DNA from: Klebsiella pneumoniae
GTDB lineage: Bacteria; Pseudomonadota; Gammaproteobacteria; Enterobacterales; Enterobacteriaceae
Length of the DNA: 64,000 nt
Reading direction: 5' to 3'
NCBI RefSeq assembly: GCF_000742135.1
Contig: NZ_KN046818.1
Coordinates: forward strand, 4,469,447-4,533,446
Below, in pieces: positions 1 to 8,393 of the stretch. Both the position numbers and the translations under genes were made by a program. Position 1 is the stretch's first letter. Every line of letters begins with the position of its first letter. Below the pieces are notes generated by a model that did no database searches, had not been told where the DNA came from, and saw nothing but the letters and a program-made list of their open reading frames with translations.

Positions 1-303
1 TTCCCATGACTGTTGCCAGTCGGCATCGCTCATATTGCGCCACGCGCAGGCCTCGGCGCCGCGCTCCACCAGCCAGGCCACCACGTCGTCCTGCACGGTG
101 GTGGGGTTACAGGTGGTTAAAAAGACCTGAGCGCCCTTGTCGAGGATCCCCTGCACCAGCGGGATCATTTTCATGTCGAGGTGCATACAGCAGGCCAGAC
201 GCACGCCGCTGAGGTCGGGCAGCGCGGCGACCTGACGCAGGGTACGCGGCATATTCTGGCTGGCCCATGCCACTTCTTTCGCTAAAGAGATTTTATTATT
301 CAC
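1..303 (-). CDS. adenosylhomocysteinase-like protein, N-terminal part (cut by window edge)
   Basis: The leftward frame opens at a GTG (complement of 301-303) and runs off the left edge after about 100 residues. The visible part reads like the N-terminal domain of S-adenosylhomocysteine hydrolase: a stretch LACCMHLDMKM followed by GAQVFLTTCNPTTVQDDV resembles the substrate domain in which AHCY proteins carry a cysteine-rich LHMT-type motif and an NxxSTQD-type segment. The catalytic and NAD-binding domains are outside the window, so activity cannot be judged. Most enterobacteria recycle S-adenosylhomocysteine through Pfs and LuxS rather than AHCY, so this may be a paralogue with another role. 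It is transcribed divergently from the HPP gene; the 304-486 gap presumably holds both promoters. Confidence 0.6.
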   Translation of the reverse strand, partial: MNNKISLAKEVAWASQNMPRTLRQVAALPDLSGVRLACCMHLDMKMIPLVQGILDKGAQVFLTTCNPTTVQDDVVAWLVERGAEACAWRNMSDADWQQSWE

Positions 304-501
304 TGGGTTATGACCTTCAATTCGCAAAAGGGGTATCCCCCTGACCGAAAAGGGATTCTATCAGCCCCCGCGAGAATTCACAGCACAATGCCGTCGGACA
401 TCGCCGCCCGCGCTATCCCCTGCGAAAGACAGGGTTGTTAATTTAAGGTTAAAAAAAGAAAATAAAATATAAGTAATTCCTATGATTTGAGCGATGAAGC
501 G

Positions 502-1233
502 ATGTTGAGTGTTATTCCTGTGGGGATATTTTCACGGCTGCGGATTTTCCTTGGCCGCCTGAAGCCGCACGCGCTGCCGGTGGCCCGCCGGCATATCGTG
601 CTGGGATCCATTGGCGCCGGCACCGGACTGGCGGTGACCAGCATGTTCAGCCACTGGCTGCTCGGCGAAGTCAATCTGTGGTTTATTGCCCCGATGGGGG
701 CCTCGGCGGTACTCCTGTTTGGCGTACCGAGCAGCCCGCTGGCGCAGCCGTGGTCGATTGTCGGCGGCAACGTGCTGTCGGCGCTGATCGGCGTCACGGT
801 CGGTATGCTGGTCCCCGATGCGGCGCTGGCCTGCGGTCTGGCGGCGGCTCTGGCCATCGCCGGGATGTATTTTCTGCGCTGTCTGCATCCCCCCGGCGGC
901 GCGGTGGCCCTGACGGCGATCCTCGGCGGCGCCGGGGTGCACAGCGAAGGCTATCACTTTGTGCTGACCCCGGTGCTCCTCAACTCGCTGATGCTGGCGC
1001 TGCTGGCTATTGTGTTTAATAACCTGGTTGGCCGCCGTTATCCGCATCCGCTGGCGGCAGAGGAGGTCAAATCCAGGGCGGTGCCGCTGGGTATTTCGGT
1101 CACCCGGGAAGATATTCACGCCGCGCTGCTGGAAGGCCAGTTCCTCGACATTGATGAAGACGATGTCCAGGAGTTGCTGGAGAATATCGAGCAGCAGGCG
1201 CGGCAGCGTATCGCGACGGCAGCCCGCCGCTAA
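502..1233 (+). CDS. HPP-family integral membrane protein
   Basis: A hydrophobic protein of about 243 residues with four to five predicted membrane segments and the signature CLHPPGGAVAL that names the HPP family. A short charged C-terminal tail follows the membrane domain, ending in a glutamine/arginine-rich stretch. HPP proteins are inner-membrane proteins; some members have been linked to nitrite transport in plastids and cyanobacteria, but the bacterial role is generally unknown. The frame is open further upstream to a TTG at 487. The ATG at 502 is preferred, although neither start has a good ribosome binding site. It ends 21 bases before the stop codon of the convergent tautomerase gene. 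Confidence 0.7.
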   Translation: MLSVIPVGIFSRLRIFLGRLKPHALPVARRHIVLGSIGAGTGLAVTSMFSHWLLGEVNLWFIAPMGASAVLLFGVPSSPLAQPWSIVGGNVLSALIGVTVGMLVPDAALACGLAAALAIAGMYFLRCLHPPGGAVALTAILGGAGVHSEGYHFVLTPVLLNSLMLALLAIVFNNLVGRRYPHPLAAEEVKSRAVPLGISVTREDIHAALLEGQFLDIDEDDVQELLENIEQQARQRIATAARR

Positions 1234-1254
1234 GGGCGTACTGCGGGCTGCGGG

Positions 1255-1644
1255 TTACAGATCGCCGGTAAGATACTGCGCGACCCCGCGGCCAAAGCTC
1301 CAGTCGCCTTTCTGGTTACTGATAATCGACACCATCAGATCATCGCCGCTCAGGCCGCAGTGTTCCGCCAGCTCCTCCTGCAAAATGGCGAAGAAGCGCT
1401 GCTTCTGCGCCTCGCTGCGCGGGCTGGTATAGACCCGCACCACCACCAGATCCCGCGTGCGGGTCAGTCCGAGGCCGGTATCTTCAATCACCATATGGTG
1501 GGCTTTGTTTTCATGAACAATCTGGTAACGGTCGCGTTCTGGTACCTCGAAGGCGCGTAGCACGGCGCGATGGGCGGCATCCAGCAGGGTTTTGACCTCC
1601 TGTTCCGTACGGCCTTCAATCAGGTCAAATGTCAGTAATGGCAT
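1255..1644 (-). CDS. tautomerase-family protein (4-oxalocrotonate tautomerase/MSAD superfamily)
   Basis: A protein of 129 residues starting Met-Pro-Leu-Leu. In this superfamily the proline becomes N-terminal after removal of methionine and acts as the catalytic base. The length (about 130) and the segments HHMVIEDTGLG and VRVYTSPR fit the longer malonate-semialdehyde-decarboxylase-like members rather than the 60-residue 4-OT type. A small-molecule keto-enol tautomerase in the cytoplasm is expected, substrate unknown. The gene is divergent from a LysR-type regulator whose start lies 115 bases away, the classic arrangement of a LysR regulator and its target, so control by that neighbour is likely. 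Confidence 0.75.
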   Translation of the reverse strand: MPLLTFDLIEGRTEQEVKTLLDAAHRAVLRAFEVPERDRYQIVHENKAHHMVIEDTGLGLTRTRDLVVVRVYTSPRSEAQKQRFFAILQEELAEHCGLSGDDLMVSIISNQKGDWSFGRGVAQYLTGDL

Positions 1645-1759
1645 GCAGGTGCTCCTTATCGTTAGGGAATAATGATGGGCTCAACAAGATGCTAGCCGAT
1701 GCCGCCGTCGGCAAAAACCGCTATAGTTGAATACATTGTTTTTACTGGTGAACAATCAC

Positions 1760-2716
1760 ATGAGCGAGAGTCGTCCGGAGAGTTACTGGCCCCATCTGTA
1801 CTGGCTGACGGTGCTGGAAGAACAAAAAAGCTATACCCGGGCCGCGGAAAAGCTGGGGATCAGCAAGTCGGCTATCAGCCAGAAAATCAGCGAGCTGGAG
1901 CGGGTGACCGGTAAAACCCTCGTCCATCGCACCACCCGCAGCGTGAGCCTCAGCGACGACGGACTGCGGCTGGTGGCGGAGCTCAACGAGCCGTTTGGTC
2001 AGCTGCGGGATATTTTCACCGGCGCCTGCGATGAGGGCGGGCCGCTGAGGGGAACGCTGCGCCTGACCGCGCCGGTGGCCTTTTCCCGCCAGCAGCTGGT
2101 CCCGGTAATCGCGCCGTTTTTGCATCAGCATCCCCAGCTGCATCTGCAGCTTGAGGTCACCGACCGGCTGGTCTCTCTGGCCAGCGAAGGGTTCGATCTC
2201 GCCATCCGCCACTGTCGACGCGAGGCGCTTCCGGATACCCACGTCGCCTGGCCGCTGTGTCACACCGCGACGCTTACCGTCGCGTCCGCCGACTATATTC
2301 GCCGCCATGGCCGCCCGGAGACCCCCGAAGATCTGCGCCACCACCAATGCCTGACCTATCCCCGTGGGCCACAGCGCCCGCAGTGGACGTTCGCCTCCCG
2401 TCAGTCGCCCGATGCTCGGGTGACCATCAACGTGCAGGGGCCATTCGCCACCAATAACAGCGAGTCGCTACGTGATGCGGTGCTGGCGGGGCTTGGGGTG
2501 GCGCTGTTGCCGGATTTCAGCGCCCGGGAGGCCATTGGCCGCGGGCTGGTGCAGGAGCTGCTGCCGGCGTGGCAGCCAGTAGAGGTGTTTGCCGATCGGC
2601 TGTACGTCATCCGGCCCTATACCCCGCGCGTGTCGCGCGCGGTGGAAACCTTCAGCCGCTACCTGAAAGCGACCTTCAGCGAGACGCGTCCAGCTCCTGC
2701 GCCAGCGCCTCGCTAA
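1760..2716 (+). CDS. LysR-family transcriptional regulator
   Basis: A protein of 318 residues when started at the ATG at 1760 (MSESRPESY); an upstream TTG at 1727 would add 11 residues without visible reason. The N-terminal winged helix is clear (YWLTVLEEQKSYTRAAEKLGI, then SKSAISQKISELERVTG), followed by the two-lobed effector domain. The effector-domain text (PVAFSRQQLVPVIAPFLHQHP) resembles the CrgA/AaeR branch. It is divergent from the tautomerase gene, its probable target. Its last 41 bases overlap the 3' end of the convergent ligase-like gene. Confidence 0.85.
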   Translation: MSESRPESYWPHLYWLTVLEEQKSYTRAAEKLGISKSAISQKISELERVTGKTLVHRTTRSVSLSDDGLRLVAELNEPFGQLRDIFTGACDEGGPLRGTLRLTAPVAFSRQQLVPVIAPFLHQHPQLHLQLEVTDRLVSLASEGFDLAIRHCRREALPDTHVAWPLCHTATLTVASADYIRRHGRPETPEDLRHHQCLTYPRGPQRPQWTFASRQSPDARVTINVQGPFATNNSESLRDAVLAGLGVALLPDFSAREAIGRGLVQELLPAWQPVEVFADRLYVIRPYTPRVSRAVETFSRYLKATFSETRPAPAPAPR

Positions 2717-3416
2717 AGCGGGGCAGCAGATGGCGCTCGCCGGGAAGCAGCTGCGCGAGAGTAACGGTCTTGTCAGCGCAATAGACCCGCTCGCTGCCGA
2801 GCTGCGCTTCGAAGGCGTTCGCCGCCTGATGCGCCGCGCTCAGATCGGCGTCAATAAGGATCACCGCATGGGCCAGCACCACGTGGCCGCCGCCCGCCGC
2901 CAGCGGCCGCCAGTACTGGGCGGTACCGACAATCTTGCGCGCCTCCGCGCATTCTCCGCAGGCAAGATTATACCGTCCATCGCAAAAGGAACCGCTCACC
3001 GCCCGGGGGTGGCTGGCAACGCCGAAGCGCGCGAGGGTGCGCTGCAGCACAGCGCACAGCGAATGATAGATCGGTTCGGCGGCTTCGCCGAGCGGCTGCT
3101 GCACCGGCCAGGCGAGGCTAAGGTTGATAATGCCCGGCCCCTGGGGCACCAGACCGCCGCCGGAGCGGCGAAGCCATACCGGCCAGCCGCGCGCGGCAAA
3201 ATGCGCGCTGACCGCCGGCAGATCCGTAAACTGACGATAGCTCCCCGGCACCACCAATCCCTGCGGCGCCTGCCAGAGCTGGGCGACGGCCTCGCCGGCG
3301 CTGGCTTTAGCAAACAGCGGCTGTTCGGCCTGGGTGGGATCCTCGCAAAACTGCAGCGCCAGCGAGGAGGGGGAAAAACGGCGAGGCCAGCAGTCGGCCA
3401 GGGTTAACTGAGACAT
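2676..3416 (-). CDS. lipoate/biotin protein ligase family protein
   Basis: A protein of 246 residues with hallmarks of the LplA/LipB/BirA fold: RRSGGGLVPQGPGIINLSL matches the acyl-binding RRxSGGGxVxxxxGxxN motif of lipoate-protein ligases, and KIVGTAQ carries the lysine that contacts the carboxylate of the acyl group. It is shorter than E. coli LplA (about 338), lacking the C-terminal accessory domain, so it may be a lipoyl-transferase or octanoyltransferase-like protein. It lies 46 bases downstream of shiA on the same strand and could be co-transcribed with it. The gene tail overlaps the LysR gene by 41 bases tail to tail. Confidence 0.7.
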   Translation of the reverse strand: MSQLTLADCWPRRFSPSSLALQFCEDPTQAEQPLFAKASAGEAVAQLWQAPQGLVVPGSYRQFTDLPAVSAHFAARGWPVWLRRSGGGLVPQGPGIINLSLAWPVQQPLGEAAEPIYHSLCAVLQRTLARFGVASHPRAVSGSFCDGRYNLACGECAEARKIVGTAQYWRPLAAGGGHVVLAHAVILIDADLSAAHQAANAFEAQLGSERVYCADKTVTLAQLLPGERHLLPRFSEALAQELDASR

Positions 3417-3462
3417 GCATTCTCCTTACCGGAGGGCGCGGGTTACGCCCTCCGCTGGTGGG

Positions 3463-4782
3463 TCAGTCGACGGGGGGCTTTTTCATCAGCAGCGCGGTGA
3501 GCGCTGACAGCAGGCATCCTGCGGTCAGATAGAGGGCCACGCTGTGCCACGATCCGCCGGAGAAGGTGACCAGCGCCGCGGCAATAAACGGGGTAAAGCC
3601 GCCGCCGACCACGCTCGCCACCTGGTAGCCGACGCCGGCGCCGCTATAGCGATAGCTGGCGCCGAACAGCTCGGTAAACATCGGCTGCTGGACGCAGACC
3701 ACCATATCATGGGCGATATTGGCCAGCATCAGGGCGAAGAACAGGATCCAGAAAACGGACTGACTCTCCAGCGCCATAAAGAACGGGAAACCGCTCAAAG
3801 TGCCGATCAGCGCCCCGGTGATATAGATCCGCCGACGGCCAAAGCGGTCTGCCAGCCAGGCGAAACAGGGGATAGTCAGGCAGCTAAGACCGCCCACCAG
3901 CAGGCCAATGTTGAGAAACAGCTCGCGCGGCAGGCCGAGGTTTTGCGTGGAGTAGTTGAGGGCGAAGGCGGTGACGATATACATCGTCAGCAGTTCACAC
4001 AGCCGCAGGGCGATAATCAGTAAAAACGCTCCCGGATGGCGAAGCAGCGCTTCCACTACCGGTAGCCGCTTTTTCATCTGCGGCGCGTTGTCCAGGCTCT
4101 GCTGCGCTTCAAACTCCTGCGATTCCGCCATGCCGTTGCGGATCCACAGCGCAATAAGGACCAACACCACGCTGAACAGGAACGGTAAGCGCCAGCCCCA
4201 GCTGAGGAACTGCTGGTCGCTGGTCAGGCTGCTAATCAGCGATACCAGCCCGGTAGAGAGCAGGAGGCCGACGCCGTAGCCCACCTGCACCCCGCTGCTG
4301 TAAAAGGCTTTTTTCCCCTGTGGGGCATTCTCCACCGAGAGCAGCGCCGCGCCGCCCCATTCGCCGCCGACGGCGAATCCCTGAACCGCTCGCAGGAACA
4401 CCAGCAGCACCGGCGCCCACCAGCCGATCTGGTTGAACGAGGGGAGCAGGCCGATGCAGGCAGTGGCGATACCCATCATCCAGACGGTCATCATCAGCAT
4501 CCGTTTCCGCCCGAGGCGATCGCCGAAGTGGCCAAAAATAATTCCGCCGAGCGGGCGAAAAAGAAACCCAACGCCGAAGGTGGCAAAGGCGGCAAGCGTT
4601 CCCATCGCCGGGCCGATTTGCGGGAAAAATTCGCGGTTGAACACCAGCGCGGCGGTAATGCCATAGAGAAGAAAATCGTACCAGTCGACCACCGCGCCGG
4701 CAAAACTACCCCAGGCCGCCCGCCGGGCCCGATGTAGTGAATCTGGCGCCTCGCCGGGCTGCACGCTTATTGTTGAATCCAT
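3463..4782 (-). CDS. shiA: shikimate transporter, MFS metabolite:H+ symporter family
   Basis: A protein of 439 residues with about twelve membrane segments. It matches remembered E. coli ShiA almost throughout: RARRAAWGSFAGAVVDWYDF at the N-terminus, the loop 2-3 signature GHFGDRLGRKRML, and the C-terminal half RFGRRRIYITGALIG. ShiA imports shikimate by proton symport in the inner membrane. Position supports the call: in E. coli shiA is also near amn, yeeO and the asn tRNA genes, as here. The ATG at 4782 is followed by a cytoplasmic N-terminus typical of the family. Confidence 0.9.
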   Translation of the reverse strand: MDSTISVQPGEAPDSLHRARRAAWGSFAGAVVDWYDFLLYGITAALVFNREFFPQIGPAMGTLAAFATFGVGFLFRPLGGIIFGHFGDRLGRKRMLMMTVWMMGIATACIGLLPSFNQIGWWAPVLLVFLRAVQGFAVGGEWGGAALLSVENAPQGKKAFYSSGVQVGYGVGLLLSTGLVSLISSLTSDQQFLSWGWRLPFLFSVVLVLIALWIRNGMAESQEFEAQQSLDNAPQMKKRLPVVEALLRHPGAFLLIIALRLCELLTMYIVTAFALNYSTQNLGLPRELFLNIGLLVGGLSCLTIPCFAWLADRFGRRRIYITGALIGTLSGFPFFMALESQSVFWILFFALMLANIAHDMVVCVQQPMFTELFGASYRYSGAGVGYQVASVVGGGFTPFIAAALVTFSGGSWHSVALYLTAGCLLSALTALLMKKPPVD

Positions 4783-5077
4783 ACCCTGTCCTGTCAGTCA
4801 CGTACTTCATTGTTATTGGAATGAGACGCTTTTACCGTTGCGTCTGCTCTGAGACTACCGCGCAGCGGCCGTGGAGGAAAGTAGTTTGCCTGCTAAGCGG
4901 GGGAGATGGCGCAAAAAAGAATCGATGGGAAAGGCGGTCGAAATCACACCCTGGACTTAACATTCTGGCAATTTGCCATCCAGCTTATACTTTTTATTAA
5001 ATCAACGGATAACAAAGATGGACACCTTTTAAGAATCGATGTAAATGGTTTACACTTAACGTGTCTCCCTCTCTGGA
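4783..5077. other. intergenic region upstream of shiA and of the molybdopterin-fold gene
   Basis: A gap of 295 bases between divergent genes. It presumably holds the shiA promoter (leftward) and the promoter of the 5090-7491 pair (rightward). No convincing gene, RNA or strong operator could be read in it; small frames in it have no family resemblance. Confidence 0.5.
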
Positions 5078-5089
5078 ATGGTGAGTAAA

Positions 5090-5587
5090 ATGCGTCTACT
5101 TCTTGCAGTTTTATTTTGTTCTGTCATGTTGCCTTCTGCTTATGCTGAAAAACTGCCTGCGCCGACAGGAAAACCTGTACTGACCATTTCCGGAAAAATC
5201 GGAAATATGAATGTCGGCGACAAGGCCGTTTTTGATCTCGCAATGCTGGAAAAACTGGGGATGAAGACGGTAGAAACCACCACCCCCTGGTACACCGGCA
5301 AGGTTCGTTTTGACGGCATTCCCCTTAATAAACTCATGGATTTAGTCGGCGCGAAAGGTACATCGGCCCGTGTGCTGGCGCTGAACGACTACACCACCAT
5401 TATCCCGATTGATGATTTTTATAAATTCCCGGTCATTATGGCGTTAAAAATGAACGGTCAATATATGCGCATTCGTGATAAAGGCCCGTTATTTATTGTC
5501 TACCCTTACGACAGCAGTGCTGAATTACAGAACCAGATCTATTATTCCCGATCGGCCTGGCAAGTTTCAAAGATGATTATAGAATAA
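5090..5587 (+). CDS. periplasmic molybdopterin-binding-domain-like protein
   Basis: From the ATG at 5090 (an in-frame ATG at 5078 is an alternative) the product is 165 residues and starts with a signal peptide (MRLLLAVLFCSVMLPSAYA, cleavage after AYA). The mature part resembles the small oxidoreductase molybdopterin-binding fold: VRFDGIPLNKLMDLVG, then LNDYTTIIPIDDF and a C-terminal IYYSRSAWQVSKMII. Such short exported versions are often encoded beside membrane GGDEF/EAL proteins and may act as sensory partners; the cofactor need not be present. The stop is 10 bases before the GGDEF-EAL gene, so the two probably form an operon. Confidence 0.7.
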   Translation: MRLLLAVLFCSVMLPSAYAEKLPAPTGKPVLTISGKIGNMNVGDKAVFDLAMLEKLGMKTVETTTPWYTGKVRFDGIPLNKLMDLVGAKGTSARVLALNDYTTIIPIDDFYKFPVIMALKMNGQYMRIRDKGPLFIVYPYDSSAELQNQIYYSRSAWQVSKMIIE

Positions 5588-5597
5588 GGGTTGGATC

Positions 5598-7491
5598 TTG
5601 AATCGAATACTCACGGCTATTATTTTGTCGTTATTTGTTGTCACCGGATATATTACTTATCTGGTGCATGAGCGACAAAGTGAGTTGCAAAAATTTACCC
5701 GCTATACGGACTCGTGGTCAATGTCGCAAATGGTGTCGGAATATATGCGGCTGGAGTCTCGTCTGGCGGGAATGGCGATTGGGGCCGAAGGGGCGGACCA
5801 CGATGAGGTGCGCCTGCGTCTTGAGATCATGATGAGCCAGATCGAGCTTCTGCAAGAGGGCGATCTGGGTAAATTTATCAATAAAAGCGAGCAGCGGAAG
5901 ACGGTGGTTGCGACGCTGATTCGTAATCTTCATCTGCTCGATAAACAAGTTGATACCATGACGCCGGAGCAGGTCAGACAGATCCTGCCGGTGTTAAGCG
6001 AGCTTGATGGTCCGCTGACCTCAATGGCCGCCGCCACCCTGACGCAAGATATCAATATCGTTAATATCACCCATGATAAAATCCAGCATCTCTATTATAT
6101 CTACTCGGTGATCTCCATTCTGCTGATCGCCATGTGTATAACTCTCGGTCTGCTGATGCTCCGACAGAATAATAATCTGCGTCGCGCCCATGTTCGTATG
6201 AAAACGCTGGCCAACGATCTGCAGGCCTCGAAAGAGAAGCTGCAGGTGCAGAACCGCCGGCTGCAGTACGATGCCTACCATGATTCGCTGACCGGTATGC
6301 CCAACCGTCTCTCTTTCTGGCAGCGGCTGCAGGAGATCGTCAACCAGGTGCGTCCGTATAAGGGATGCGCCGTGGTGATGCTTTTCGACCTCGACAGCTT
6401 TAAGGATGTGAACGATACCCTTGGCCATGATGCTGGCGATAAGCTGCTGCAGGATCTGGCCAGTCGCCTCTCTTTTTTCCGCAAAACCTCCGAGACGCTG
6501 TATCGCCTTGGCGGTGATGAGTTTGCGATGCTCTCCTACGATCTCACTGAGGAGATGGCCCTTGAGCGGGCCAATGTTATCCGGGAGAAGATCAGCCAGC
6601 CCTATCAGATCTACGATGCGCAGATTAATATCGACGCCTGCATTGGGATCGTGATCTCTGACGGTGAAAGTCGTACCGATTATCTGTACAAGTGCGCCGA
6701 CCTCGCGCTGTATGAGGCGAAAAAAGAGGGTAGCGGCCATGTGCAAATCTTCCGGCCGGGGATGCTGCAGCGCCTGCAGGAGAACAAATCGTTTGAAGAC
6801 GATCTGCTGCAGGCCCTAAGTCTACTATCAGCCGATCGCCGATACCGTCACGCGCGAAATCTACGGCTATGAAGCGCTGGTTCGTTGGTTCCATCCGGTG
6901 CGCGGCGCCGTGCCGCCGACGGTGTTTATTCCGGTGGCAGAGAAAATCGGTCTTATTAATGCCCTTGGCGAATGGGTGCTGAAAACCGCCTGTGCCGAAG
7001 CGGCCAGCTGGGCGACGCCGCTGAAGGTCTCGGTCAACGTTTCACCAATTCAGTTGATGAATACATCGCTGACCGACACCATTATCGAGGTGCTGCATCA
7101 GACCGGCCTCGATCCGCGACGTCTTGATCTGGAGATCACCGAGTCGGACGTATTCAATGAGAACACCCGTTCGCTGGAAATTCTCAGCCAGCTGCGCGAG
7201 CAGGGCATTCAGATCTCCATCGATGACTTTGGTACCGGCTATTCTTCCCTGTCCCGTTTAAGCTACTTCCCGTTCGATAAAATTAAAATCGACCGCTCGT
7301 TTGTCATCAATATTCCGGAACAAAAAGACGATCTGGATATCGTCCGCCTGATTATCAGCATGGGAAAGAGCCTGCATATGCGCATTGTGGCGGAAGGTGT
7401 AGAGACCGAAGAGCAGTTGGCTTCGCTGCAGGCGCTGGGCTGTGACCTGGTTCAGGGATATTTAATCGGCAAACCGAGTCCGCTGCGCTAA
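5598..7491 (+). pseudogene. membrane GGDEF-EAL cyclic-di-GMP enzyme, frameshifted between the two domains
   Basis: The gene starts at a TTG (5598) preceded by AGGG. It encodes two membrane helices around a periplasmic sensor region, then a GGDEF domain (DSLTGMPNR; RLGGDEFAML near residue 306), and should continue into an EAL domain. Near 6819-6822 the frame is lost: the first frame ends at 6872 after nonsense residues. The EAL half (YYQPIADTV, YGYEALVRW, DDFGTGYSSLSRL, AEGVETEEQ) is readable from 6823 to 7491 in another frame. Only four bases separate the conserved end of the linker helix from YYQP where related proteins have roughly seven codons, so a deletion of about 17 bases is the simplest explanation. 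A diguanylate cyclase without EAL could still be made. Confidence 0.8.
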
Positions 7492-7524
7492 CAAATTTTT
7501 AACGTGTCTACTTTTATTCTCCCG

Positions 7525-7556
7525 GGCGATTTCAGGATCCTGAAATCGCCTTTTTT
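7525..7556 (+). terminator. Rho-independent terminator after the GGDEF-EAL gene
   Basis: A perfect 26-base palindrome at 7525-7550 (GGCGATTTCAGGA and its complement) is followed directly by six T, 33 bases after the EAL stop codon. Confidence 0.9.
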
Positions 7557-7640
7557 ATTTTCTCTTAGCGCTAATCCCTGCGAGGTATAAAAAGGAGTAG
7601 GCGTAAAATTCCACAACAAAATAATATCCTTAACGTTTAA

Positions 7641-7663
7641 AAGGGGTATATGATATGCATCAT
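7641..7663. promoter_or_regulatory. candidate NsrR operator upstream of the yeaR-yoaG-like pair
   Basis: The 23 bases from 7641 start AAGGGGTATAT and end ATGCATCAT. They match about 13 of 17 informative positions of the NsrR consensus (two 11-bp half sites, AAGnTGYnTTT-n-nAAnRCAnCTT) as I remember it. E. coli yeaR-yoaG is repressed by NsrR and induced by nitrate and nitric oxide, so a site here is expected. The site lies 50 bases before the yeaR start. Inferred by eye. Confidence 0.45.
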
Positions 7664-7713
7664 ATAGGCTATTTCTGAACGTCGCGTTTGAGACGGTAAA
7701 GTGAGGCACAATT

Positions 7714-8046
7714 ATGCAGCGAATCATTATTCCCACCCATTACGTTCACACCCGCAGCACGCCGCTGTGGACCAAAGAGACCGCCCCGGCCTCTATCTGG
7801 CGCCGCCATCTGGATGCCGGCACCCGGCAGGGCGTCTACCCTCGTCTCTCGGTGATGCAGGGGGCGATCCGCTATCTCGGCTATGCCGATGAAACCAGCC
7901 CCGAGCCCGTTGAAACCCTGACTATTGAAGCCGGCCAGTTTGGCGTCTTTCCGCCGGAGAAGTGGCACTGTATTGAGGCCCTCTCAGAGGACACGGTTTT
8001 TAATGTCGACTTTTATGTTGATCCAAAAATTCTCATCGAGGGATAA
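7714..8046 (+). CDS. yeaR: DUF1971 cupin-like protein, YeaR family
   Basis: A 110-residue protein with the DUF1971 pattern (TPLWTKETAPASIWRRH; GVYPRLSVMQGAIRY; FPPEKWHCIEAL; NVDFYVDP), a small beta-barrel related to the N-terminal domain of TehB-type tellurite-resistance proteins. In E. coli the family member YeaR is made in response to nitrate, nitrite and nitric oxide; the molecular function is unknown. The start ATG follows a GTGAGG site. The next gene, a YoaG-like protein, begins six bases after the stop, reproducing the E. coli yeaR-yoaG operon. Confidence 0.75.
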   Translation: MQRIIIPTHYVHTRSTPLWTKETAPASIWRRHLDAGTRQGVYPRLSVMQGAIRYLGYADETSPEPVETLTIEAGQFGVFPPEKWHCIEALSEDTVFNVDFYVDPKILIEG

Positions 8047-8052
8047 CAAGAG

Positions 8053-8388
8053 ATGACCAGTGAAAATAAAGGTTATACCTTAGCGCTAGAGAATGGCCGA
8101 CTTCACCAGAAGCAGGAAAAAATATTTCTCAAACCAATGGTGTTGTATATTCCACAGCAGGCGGTGGAGGCCGTTAATGACCTGCTGAGCAAGTTGCCGG
8201 ACGACAGGGAAGAGGGGGAGTTTCTGTTGACGGTCACCAATAACAATAACGGCGTCTCGGTTGATAAAACCTTTTCCTCGCTGGCGGCGCTGCGCGACCC
8301 GCTCACCGCCGCTGATACGGTGAAGGATCTGATCAATATCGTTCGCGGCTACGAGTCCGATGAAGAGACCAACGTTTGCGGCTGGTAA
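8053..8388 (+). CDS. yoaG: DUF1869 protein, YoaG-like, with N-terminal extension
   Basis: The C-terminal 60 residues (LLTVTNNNNGVSVDKTF, then AADTVKDLINIVRGYES, ending in ETNVCGW) match E. coli YoaG/DUF1869, which is only about 60 residues long. Here the protein has 111 residues. The extra N-terminal half (LALENGRLHQKQEKIFLKP, IPQQAVEAVNDLLSKLP) looks like a degenerate second copy of the same fold, because it has its own AVEAVNDLLSKL helix analogous to ADTVKDLINIV. Function is unknown. It is co-directional with yeaR, with a six-base gap and an AAGAG ribosome binding site. Confidence 0.65.
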   Translation: MTSENKGYTLALENGRLHQKQEKIFLKPMVLYIPQQAVEAVNDLLSKLPDDREEGEFLLTVTNNNNGVSVDKTFSSLAALRDPLTAADTVKDLINIVRGYESDEETNVCGW

Positions 8389-8393
8389 GCCCG

